Source: JAEELC01 sp963605425 (GTDB lineage: Bacteria > Bacillota_I > Bacilli_A > Acholeplasmatales > Anaeroplasmataceae). Taken from it: a stretch of 30,338 nt of DNA. The stretch covers positions 1-30,338 of the forward strand of contig CAVCUQ010000017.1 of NCBI GenBank assembly GCA_963605425.1, in the 5' to 3' direction. Positions within the stretch are counted from its first letter, which is position 1. Each line of letters starts with the position of its first letter. Made by a program: the position numbers and the translations under genes. Below are positions 24,253-30,338 of the stretch, piece by piece. The notes under the pieces were generated by a model that saw only the letters and a list, made by a program, of their open reading frames with translations, made no database searches and had not been told where the DNA came from.

Positions 24253-25479
24253 ATGAAATTAGAACCAATTGTAGTATCTTTATTAGATACTGACTTATAT
24301 AAATTTAATATGAACCAAGTAATATTCCACAAATATACAGAAGCTTGTGGCAAATATTATTTTAAAAATAGAACAGAAGATGCTCATTTTACAAAAGAAA
24401 TGGTAGATGAAATAAATGATCAAATAGATTATCTTTGTACTTTAAAGTTTACTAATGAAGAACTAGAATATTTAAAATCTATTAGATTTATAAAAAGAGA
24501 CTATGTAGAGTTCCTTCGTCTTTGGCATCCTATTAGAGATTACGTTAAGTGCTTTTTAAATCCTAAAGGAGAACTTGAGGTGATTGTTGATGGACCTTGT
24601 TTTTCAGCTATGCAATTTGAAATATATTTACTTGAAATTATAAGTGAAGTATATTTTAGAATGAACTATGATTATAATACTTTACTTGAATCAGCTAGAG
24701 TTAAACTAGATCAAAAGATTAAAGATATTAAGAGTGGTAAATATAACTTTAAGTTTGCGGAATTCGGATGCCGTAGAAGACTTTCAAGGCAGTGGCAAGA
24801 TGAACTTATTGGAAAATTTGTAAAAGAAATACCAAATAATTTAATTGGTACATCTAATGTATATTTAGCTTATAAATATAATATTAAACCTATTGGTACA
24901 TATGCACATGAATTTGTTCAAATGTATCAAGGATTCCCTAAGATTCCTCTAGCTTATACTAATTATTATGCAATGAAGGATTGGTTTAATGAGTATAGGG
25001 GAGATAATGGTACAGCTTTAACGGATACAATTGGAACTGATGTCTTCTTACTTGATTTTGATTATCTAAATGCTTCATGTTATACTGGTGTTCGTCATGA
25101 TTCAGGAGATCCTTATATTTGGGGTAACAAGATTATTGAGCATTATAAGTCTTTAGGTATCGATCCTCATGCTAAAACTCTACTTTTTAGTGATTCCCTA
25201 AATTTTGATAAAGCAGAAGATATCTATAATTATTTTAAAGACAAATGTAAGGTTTCTTTTGGTATTGGTACATTCATCACTAATGATACATGCGTAAGAC
25301 CTTTAAATATTGTATTAAAGTTACAATTCATTAATGGTCACCCTGTAGCTAAATTATCTGATGTAGATGGAAAGACAATGTCTAAGGATGATGAATTCTT
25401 ACATTATTTAAAGAAGAGTTGTGACTATCGTATTGAAAATCATAAAATAGATGAAAAGTACAAATCACATAACTTTTAA
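24253..25479 (+). CDS. pncB: nicotinate phosphoribosyltransferase
   Basis: It makes nicotinate mononucleotide from nicotinate and PRPP with ATP hydrolysis, the entry step of NAD salvage. Family motifs are LLDTDLYKFNMNQVIF at the start and FAEFGCRRRLSRQWQ (about 172-186). The active-site His is in KPIGTYAHEFVQMYQG (His219), the residue phosphorylated in known enzymes. GVRHDSGDPYIWG (about 276-288) and SFGIGTFITND (phosphate site) follow. At 408 residues it is a normal PncB. AGAGGA (24239-24244), overlapping the nrtR stop, supports ATG 24253. It is presumably repressed by NrtR together with nrtR. A strong terminator follows. Confidence 0.96.
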   Translation: MKLEPIVVSLLDTDLYKFNMNQVIFHKYTEACGKYYFKNRTEDAHFTKEMVDEINDQIDYLCTLKFTNEELEYLKSIRFIKRDYVEFLRLWHPIRDYVKCFLNPKGELEVIVDGPCFSAMQFEIYLLEIISEVYFRMNYDYNTLLESARVKLDQKIKDIKSGKYNFKFAEFGCRRRLSRQWQDELIGKFVKEIPNNLIGTSNVYLAYKYNIKPIGTYAHEFVQMYQGFPKIPLAYTNYYAMKDWFNEYRGDNGTALTDTIGTDVFLLDFDYLNASCYTGVRHDSGDPYIWGNKIIEHYKSLGIDPHAKTLLFSDSLNFDKAEDIYNYFKDKCKVSFGIGTFITNDTCVRPLNIVLKLQFINGHPVAKLSDVDGKTMSKDDEFLHYLKKSCDYRIENHKIDEKYKSHNF

Positions 25480-25483
25480 CTTT

Positions 25484-25508
25484 AAGACCCATTTAGTGGG
25501 TCTTTTTT
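25484..25508 (+). terminator. intrinsic terminator after pncB
   Basis: AAGACCCA (25484-25491) pairs with TGGGTCTT (25497-25504), loop TTTAG, with a run of T to 25508. Confidence 0.93.
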
Positions 25509-25545
25509 GTGAGAATTTTTCCTTATATTCTCATATTGGTTGTAA

Positions 25546-25551
25546 TATAAT
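25546..25551 (+). promoter_or_regulatory. -10 box of the MATE gene
   Basis: A perfect TATAAT, 20 nt before the start codon. The -35 region is weak, with only a TTATAT-like sequence at the right distance. Confidence 0.45.
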
Positions 25552-25571
25552 TAGATTAGGATGTGATTAAA

Positions 25572-27221
25572 ATGTTTCAAGTAACAAGGGAAAGTGAAAT
25601 TTTAAAGTATACTAAAAAAAATGAAAAATTATTAACGAAAAAAGAAAAAATAGAGTCAAAAGATACTATCGATAAACTAGATGAATATAAACTAGAAAAA
25701 ATCAATAATAATATTATGTGTAATAATCATATTATTGATAGTTATAATAATTTAGATTTTAAGGATGCTAGAGTTGAAAAAGCATTAACTAGCGAAAAAC
25801 TTAGAAGACACAGAATTCTAAATGGGAATATGCTTTCAACAATCTTAATGATTTGTATTCCTCTTGCAATCTACGCTTTTTTTAATTCATTATACAATTT
25901 AGTAGACCAGATAATGGCTAATCATATTTCAAGTAAAGCGGTATCTAATATTGCGGTTATATCACAATTAAAAAATGGTCTTAATGCTTTTGGTGCCGGA
26001 CTTGCTGGTGGTGGAGCTGTACTTGTAGCTAGATATTATGGTTCGGGAGATATTGATAATGCAAAAAAATGTAGCGCTAATCTTTTTGCAATGTCTATTA
26101 TCTTATCAGCTGTAATAATATTGTTGTTAATGCCACTTGCGTACCCTATTCTTGCAATAGCTCAAACACCAGAGATAGATAGTGGTGTTATACTCTATTT
26201 TGATTTATGTATGGTTGAGATGGTATTTACGGCTATAAATAATATCTTTATGGGTCTTGAAAAGATTAAAGGTAATTCTAAGAAATTATTAATACTTAAT
26301 GTAATGATGTTACTTATTAAATTAATATTTAATGTAATCTTTATTTATGGATTTAAAGTTGATTCTATCTACTATCTTGAGATAGCTTCTATTATTGGAC
26401 AATTATCATTATTCTCTATTGCAATATATGTAATGTTTTCAAGAAAGAATATGCTTCAAATCACATTTAGAAATATGAAATTAAAAAAGATATTTGCTCT
26501 CCCTATTATTAAATTATCTATTCCTATCTTCTTAGGTAAATTTGTAATGAATATTGGAAAGACTGTCGTTAATGCATTATGTGGTGCCTTCTATGGTGAG
26601 GCTACAGATGGCCTAATTACTGGGGCTTTAGGTATTTCTAATAATTTGACAGGTCTTGTTACATCTACTACCGGAGTATTTGAAGAAGGTCAATCTACTG
26701 TTGTAAGTCAAAATATTGGTAATAAGAATTTAAAACGTACTATTAAAGCTTTTAAAGCTTCACTTTTATCAGTATTTGTTATTTGTTTTATAGGTTTTGT
26801 TTTGGTAAGTTTTGTCTTCCTAGACCCTTTAACTAATATGTTTACTCATGTAAAGGACGCGGAAAACGGTGCTAAACTTGCAAAACTTGTAAAAGAAATA
26901 TATGTTTATGACTGCTTATCTATTCCAGCTCTTGGTTTAACATCAGTACTTTTAGGTTTATTATATGGTTATGGTAAAACATTCCTTTCTAGTATTTTAA
27001 ATTTTTCAAGAATAGGTATCAGAATATTATCATTAATTGTATGCCATTCAGCTGGTATTAACTATACAGCTGCTGGTATCTCAATGGGTATATCTAATAT
27101 CTTAATTGCGGTTATGTCACTTGTATTTTTAATCATTTTCTTAATTAGACTTAAGAAAAATGGATATAAAGATTTACGCCTTGATGATCCTGAAAAGGAA
27201 AGAGAAAATTTTGTTTTATAG
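25572..27221 (+). CDS. MATE-family efflux transporter with N-terminal extension
   Basis: MATE transporters export drugs or metabolites in exchange for Na+ or H+. The MATE core begins near residue 83 (LNGNMLSTILMICIPLAIY). It shows the family patterns YNLVDQIMANHIS, GAGLAGGGAVLVARYYGSG (about 140-158) and GVFEEGQSTVVSQNIG in the second half. About 12 membrane helices are expected. The total of 549 residues exceeds the usual 440-470 because of an 80-residue, highly charged, membrane-free N terminus rich in Lys, Glu and Asn, predicted cytoplasmic. ATG 25572 is preferred over GTG 25563 because AGGA (25558-25561) is 10 nt away from it. It is a single-gene unit between two terminators. The substrate is not readable. 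Confidence 0.9.
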   Translation: MFQVTRESEILKYTKKNEKLLTKKEKIESKDTIDKLDEYKLEKINNNIMCNNHIIDSYNNLDFKDARVEKALTSEKLRRHRILNGNMLSTILMICIPLAIYAFFNSLYNLVDQIMANHISSKAVSNIAVISQLKNGLNAFGAGLAGGGAVLVARYYGSGDIDNAKKCSANLFAMSIILSAVIILLLMPLAYPILAIAQTPEIDSGVILYFDLCMVEMVFTAINNIFMGLEKIKGNSKKLLILNVMMLLIKLIFNVIFIYGFKVDSIYYLEIASIIGQLSLFSIAIYVMFSRKNMLQITFRNMKLKKIFALPIIKLSIPIFLGKFVMNIGKTVVNALCGAFYGEATDGLITGALGISNNLTGLVTSTTGVFEEGQSTVVSQNIGNKNLKRTIKAFKASLLSVFVICFIGFVLVSFVFLDPLTNMFTHVKDAENGAKLAKLVKEIYVYDCLSIPALGLTSVLLGLLYGYGKTFLSSILNFSRIGIRILSLIVCHSAGINYTAAGISMGISNILIAVMSLVFLIIFLIRLKKNGYKDLRLDDPEKERENFVL

Positions 27222-27248
27222 TCCTTGTTTTATACAAGGCTATTTTTT
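27219..27248 (+). terminator. intrinsic terminator after the MATE gene
   Basis: TAG plus CCTTGT (27219-27228, one bulged T) pairs with ACAAGGCTA (27234-27242), followed by six T. It begins at the stop codon itself. Confidence 0.82.
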
Positions 27249-27289
27249 ATCTTTTTACGCATTTTAGTTAAGAAATTTTGCAATTTAAA

Positions 27290-27318
27290 TTGAAAATCAA
27301 CAAAAATATTTGTATAAT
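27290..27318 (+). promoter_or_regulatory. promoter of the DUF1508-repeat gene
   Basis: TTGAAA (27290-27295), a 17-nt spacer and TATAAT (27313-27318). Confidence 0.82.
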
Positions 27319-27354
27319 AAAATTATATTTTAAAGGATTGGAAGGCTGGTAAGT

Positions 27355-28554
27355 ATGTTAAAGAAGAATAAGAAAAAAGAAGCTGAATTAAAAGCTAAAG
27401 AAGAACAAGTTAAGGCTGAAGAAGAATCAAGAAAAGCTGAAGCTAAACAAAAATTAAGTGAAAGATATTTTGAAGCTAGAAAGAAAGATGATGAAAAGAG
27501 AAGAACTTTAGTTTCTAGTGTAAAAGTAGAAGAAAAGCCTTCTATTTATGATAAGGAAGAAACTGAAAAGAAGACTTTAGTTAAAACAACTAAGAAAGAT
27601 TCTGAAGGTGAAGTTGTTTCTGTTAAAGAAGTAACACCTGAAGTGAAAGAAGAAACTAAAGGTCAAACTCCTGTTAAGGCTGAAGTAAAAGAAGAAGTTA
27701 AGGATGAAGTAAAAACTGAAATTAAAAGCGATGGTGATGGAGAAGTGAAAGAAACTGAAGATAAAAAGGTAAAAGCACCTAAGAAAGAAACTAAGAAAGA
27801 AGAAGTTAGTGTTAAAGTTTTAGTTGAGGCTGACCCTAGCGATAAGACAAATGGTAAGTATGAAATCTTCCATGAAGCTGGTGGATATAGATATCGTTTA
27901 GTAGCTTCTAATGGCCAAGTACTTGCAACTAGCGAAGCATATACTTCTGCTAAGGGTGCTCAAAATGGTATTGGTACATTAAAAGCTAACTTAGATAAGC
28001 TTGTATTTAGAGTTGAAACTGATAAGCATAGAAAGAGCCAATTCACTGCTTCAACTCAACAAAATAAATTACTAGTTCAAAGTGCTAACTATTCATCAAA
28101 GACTCAAGCTGAATCAGCTGAAGAATCATTTAGAAACTTTGCAACTGCTACAAAGATTGTATTAATTCTAGAAGCCGTTGAATCAGAACCAGAACTTGTT
28201 GATAGAAGTTTATTTAAAGAAACTCAAGGAAAAGGTAAGTATGTAATCGTATTTAATCTACAATCTCAAGGTTATCAATTCTCTTTAAAGGCTTCAAATG
28301 GTCAAACAATCATTACATCTAAGTTCTATAATTCAGAATCTAGTGCTAAGAATGCTATTTCTAAGTTTAAGAATGACGTTAAGAAGGGTACATTCTATAC
28401 TATTAAAGATAAGAATGGTATGTATGAATTCAGATTATATAATGAATCAAATAGACTAGTTCAATCAGGTATTGCTTTTGACACTAAGGCTAAATGTATT
28501 TCAAACATTGAATCAGTTGTAAGATTCATTGATTCACCAATTGAAAACAAGTAA
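27355..28554 (+). CDS. protein with Lys/Glu-rich N terminus and four DUF1508-like repeats
   Basis: This 399-residue protein has two parts. Residues 1-160 are a low-complexity segment of Lys, Glu, Ala and Val, starting as a charged helix or coiled coil (LKKNKKKEAELKAKEEQ) and becoming disordered; no signal peptide or anchor is seen. From residue 167 come four repeats of the DUF1508 (YegP-like) type. Repeats 1 (about 167-213, GKYEIF...RYRLVASNGQVLATSEAY) and 3 (about 294-340, GKYVIV...FSLKASNGQTIITSKFY) are canonical. Repeats 2 (about 218-268) and 4 (about 354-393) have drifted. The biochemical function of DUF1508 is unknown to me. Codon use resembles that of highly expressed genes such as dnaK. 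It is a single-gene unit with good promoter and terminator. Confidence 0.86.
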   Translation: MLKKNKKKEAELKAKEEQVKAEEESRKAEAKQKLSERYFEARKKDDEKRRTLVSSVKVEEKPSIYDKEETEKKTLVKTTKKDSEGEVVSVKEVTPEVKEETKGQTPVKAEVKEEVKDEVKTEIKSDGDGEVKETEDKKVKAPKKETKKEEVSVKVLVEADPSDKTNGKYEIFHEAGGYRYRLVASNGQVLATSEAYTSAKGAQNGIGTLKANLDKLVFRVETDKHRKSQFTASTQQNKLLVQSANYSSKTQAESAEESFRNFATATKIVLILEAVESEPELVDRSLFKETQGKGKYVIVFNLQSQGYQFSLKASNGQTIITSKFYNSESSAKNAISKFKNDVKKGTFYTIKDKNGMYEFRLYNESNRLVQSGIAFDTKAKCISNIESVVRFIDSPIENK

Positions 28555-28567
28555 ATATAACATTTCA

Positions 28568-28594
28568 AGGTAGGAGGAGACTCCTATCTTTTTT
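28568..28594 (+). terminator. intrinsic terminator after the DUF1508-repeat gene
   Basis: AGGTAGGAG (28568-28576) pairs with CTCCTATCT (28581-28589), loop GAGA, followed by T to 28594. Confidence 0.92.
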
Positions 28595-28599
28595 AATCT

Positions 28600-28627
28600 T
28601 TGCATTTTATAAAAATTTTGATACAAT
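28600..28627 (+). promoter_or_regulatory. probable promoter of the MFS gene
   Basis: TTGCAT (28600-28605), 16 nt and TACAAT (28622-28627), between a terminator and the start codon. Confidence 0.6.
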
Positions 28628-28652
28628 AAAAATAATGAAATGAGATGAAATG

Positions 28653-30221
28653 ATGGAAAATAAATTAAAATTAAATTATAAGAGGACACTTCTTATATCT
28701 CTTGCCTTCTTTTCAATATTAATGCTTTGGCAAGTATATAATACCTACTGTCCTTTATTTTTATCTGATTTACTAGATCTTGATTCAGAAAGTTTTATTA
28801 TCGGTATCTTTATGGCAAGCGATAATATTCTTGCTTTATTCTTGTTACCATTATTTGGAAAACTATCAGATAATACAAAATCTAGATTTGGTAAACGTAT
28901 GCCGTATATTATTATTGGTATGTGGCTAGCCGCTATCGCCTTCCCATTTATTCCTTTCTTTTATGTTAAAGGAGTACTGGGCGGAGTTATAGCGATGATG
29001 TTTGTTATTCTATGCATAATGCATATGTATAGAACGCCAGCTGTATCTCTAATGCCAGATATTACCCCTAAACCTTTAAGAAGTAAGGCTAACGGTATAA
29101 TTAATCTAGTTGGTTATTTTGGACCTATTATAGCAGCTATAGTTAAGATGATACTTGATTATAATGATCATCCTTATATTCCATTCTTTATAGTATCTAT
29201 TTGTCTTTTAGTAGCTAGCTTCATTTTAATAGCTACAATCAATGAAAATAAGATTTTAAAATTAGTTGAAGCTGATTTAATAAAGGGTGAAGAATTAAGT
29301 CAGTCCCTTGAAAAAATAGAGGAAGATAAACCACTATCAAAAGGTGACAAGAAGAATTTGATTATTTTACTTGTATCTACTTTTATTTGGTATATGTCAT
29401 TTAATGCTCTAGAATCATTCTTATCATTGTATTGCAAAAATATATTAGGAGATGAAAAGATCTCAGGTACAGTAACTATTATTCTAACTATATCTAGTGT
29501 TATAACCTTTATTCCGGCTGGGATATTATCTAATAAAATAGGTAGAAAGATGTCTGTACTTATTGGTATCATTTGTTTATTTGTAGGATTCTTAGGATCT
29601 GCTATAGTCTCTCCTTTAGGCGATATTAGAAAATATATGGATTTTAAAGAAGAATATGTAAGCGAAACATATACCTTAGATAATTCAACTCTTGAATTAT
29701 CACTTGATGGAACTTATGTCTTAAATCTAAAGAATAAAGAGACTAAAGGAAAATACACTAAGTATAATGAATATGTAGAGCTTGATTCAAATATAGTTTA
29801 TACATTATATTCTAATGGAACTTATAAAGCTTCAATTGATAAGACTTTAGAAAGTTACAAAAATGTTTCTTCAAATATTACACCTTACTTAATAGGATTC
29901 TATATATTTGTAGTCTTTGCTGGTATTGGCTGGGCAATGATTAATGTATCAAGTTATCCTATGGTATGTGAACTTGCAAGTCAATCTAATATAGGTCGTA
30001 TTTCAGGTCTATATTATCTAGCATCAATGCTTGCTCAATCTGTAACACCTGTGTTAATTGGGGCTATCATGGCCTTTGGTACAGGTTATCAAGGATTATT
30101 CTATTATTCTAGTATTTTAACTGTCCTTGCCTTTGTTTGCTTCATGTTATATAAAGAAAATAAACAAAAAGTAGAAATAGTTAAAAAAGGTTTCTTTGAA
30201 GGACTTGATGTAGATAATTAA
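28653..30221 (+). CDS. MFS transporter (SLC45/GPH-like) with an extracytoplasmic insertion
   Basis: A 522-residue major facilitator with the layout of sugar transporters of the SLC45/GPH type. LWQVYNTYCPLFLSDLL is in helix 1, the loop 2-3 motif is GKLSDNTKSRFGKRMPYI, and RTPAVSLMPDITPKPLRSKANG lies after helix 4. The second half has the corresponding loop GILSNKIGRKMS (8-9). Between the helices I count as 9 and 10, a polar insert of about 90 residues (about 320-408) carries beta-strand-like GTY repeats (DGTYVLNL, SNGTYKAS) and should face outwards. The substrate is unknown; a sugar is inferred from family resemblance only. ATG 28653 or 28650 could start it; the former has better spacing from GAGATG. 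A terminator follows. Confidence 0.9.
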   Translation: MENKLKLNYKRTLLISLAFFSILMLWQVYNTYCPLFLSDLLDLDSESFIIGIFMASDNILALFLLPLFGKLSDNTKSRFGKRMPYIIIGMWLAAIAFPFIPFFYVKGVLGGVIAMMFVILCIMHMYRTPAVSLMPDITPKPLRSKANGIINLVGYFGPIIAAIVKMILDYNDHPYIPFFIVSICLLVASFILIATINENKILKLVEADLIKGEELSQSLEKIEEDKPLSKGDKKNLIILLVSTFIWYMSFNALESFLSLYCKNILGDEKISGTVTIILTISSVITFIPAGILSNKIGRKMSVLIGIICLFVGFLGSAIVSPLGDIRKYMDFKEEYVSETYTLDNSTLELSLDGTYVLNLKNKETKGKYTKYNEYVELDSNIVYTLYSNGTYKASIDKTLESYKNVSSNITPYLIGFYIFVVFAGIGWAMINVSSYPMVCELASQSNIGRISGLYYLASMLAQSVTPVLIGAIMAFGTGYQGLFYYSSILTVLAFVCFMLYKENKQKVEIVKKGFFEGLDVDN

Positions 30222-30225
30222 ATTG

Positions 30226-30255
30226 TATCCACTATTTATTAGTGGGTATTTTTTT
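30226..30255 (+). terminator. intrinsic terminator after the MFS gene
   Basis: TATCCACTA (30226-30234) pairs with TAGTGGGTA (30240-30248), one wobble pair, loop TTTAT, followed by seven T. The remaining 83 bases of the window hold no gene I can see. Confidence 0.9.
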
Positions 30256-30338
30256 ATACCATAATTAGTTAAAAAATGTTATAACCCGAGTTTTGCAGTT
30301 GTTGTGCTTAGATTAATTATGTAGGCTAAATAACCATT

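Noticed and set aside
1..30338. Code-4 Mollicute genome
   Set aside because: TGA ends hrcA, rsuA and ybaK at sensible positions with overlapping downstream starts, and Trp is encoded by TGG throughout.
30256..30338. A further gene or RNA at the right edge
   Set aside because: Only 83 bases remain after the last terminator. A TTATAA-like box near 30280 is too little to support a promoter or RNA call.

Overview
The window looks like a chromosomal segment of a low-GC, Gram-positive-type bacterium (Bacillota/Bacilli-like, possibly one of the uncultured gut lineages near Erysipelotrichales or RF39). The hints are very AT-rich coding sequence, the hrcA-grpE-dnaK-dnaJ order with CIRCE operators, strong AGGAG-type ribosome sites and KtrAB potassium uptake. 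TGA is a stop codon (hrcA, rsuA and ybaK end in TGA, two of them in ATGA overlaps), so this is not a code-4 Mycoplasma. The exact taxon is not determinable from what I can see. Every gene I support lies on the + strand.

Region 1 (1-866) is a CRISPR array of 11 identical 36-nt repeats with about 30-nt spacers. It is followed directly by a probable tracrRNA gene. The tracrRNA anti-repeat resembles a diverged twelfth repeat, then comes a long GC-rich hairpin and an intrinsic terminator. The crRNAs would come from the minus strand and the tracrRNA from the plus strand. This marks a Cas9 (type II) system whose cas genes are not in the window and presumably lie to the left.

Region 2 (878-5716) is the heat-shock operon hrcA-grpE-dnaK-dnaJ. 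It has a consensus sigma-A promoter bracketed by two CIRCE-like operators, and a hairpin terminator/attenuator between dnaK and dnaJ. Region 3 (5730-8556) is an unknown membrane protein with rsmE and mtaB (rRNA and tRNA modification). Region 4 (8571-9952) is an orphan 425-aa protein. Region 5 (9951-15742) is a translationally coupled set: rsuA, ybaK and a giant DUF4011/SF1 helicase. Region 6 (15743-19160) holds a flavin reductase-like protein, ktrB, ktrA and a CmpB-type membrane protein. Region 7 (19178-20421) is a DegV-family lipid-binding protein and a small membrane protein.

Region 8 (20454-23180) looks accessory: an orphan Asn/Lys-rich protein and a decayed AAA-ATPase/PD-(D/E)XK pseudogene with two frameshifts and an internal stop. 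A tRNA-Arg(UCU) gene follows. Region 9 (23376-25508) is a NAD-salvage pair, an NrtR-like Nudix/winged-helix regulator and pncB, with two matching palindromes placed as operators on the promoter. Region 10 (25546-30255) holds three single-gene units: a MATE exporter with a long N-terminal extension, a protein with four DUF1508-like repeats and an MFS transporter with an unusual extracytoplasmic insertion. Most units end in a clear intrinsic terminator, so transcript boundaries can be read with fair confidence.

The most interesting parts are the array-fused tracrRNA with its pairing-preserving substitutions and long hairpin, the NrtR dual-operator arrangement with a degenerate Nudix box, and the coupling of the DUF4011 helicase to translation-fidelity genes.
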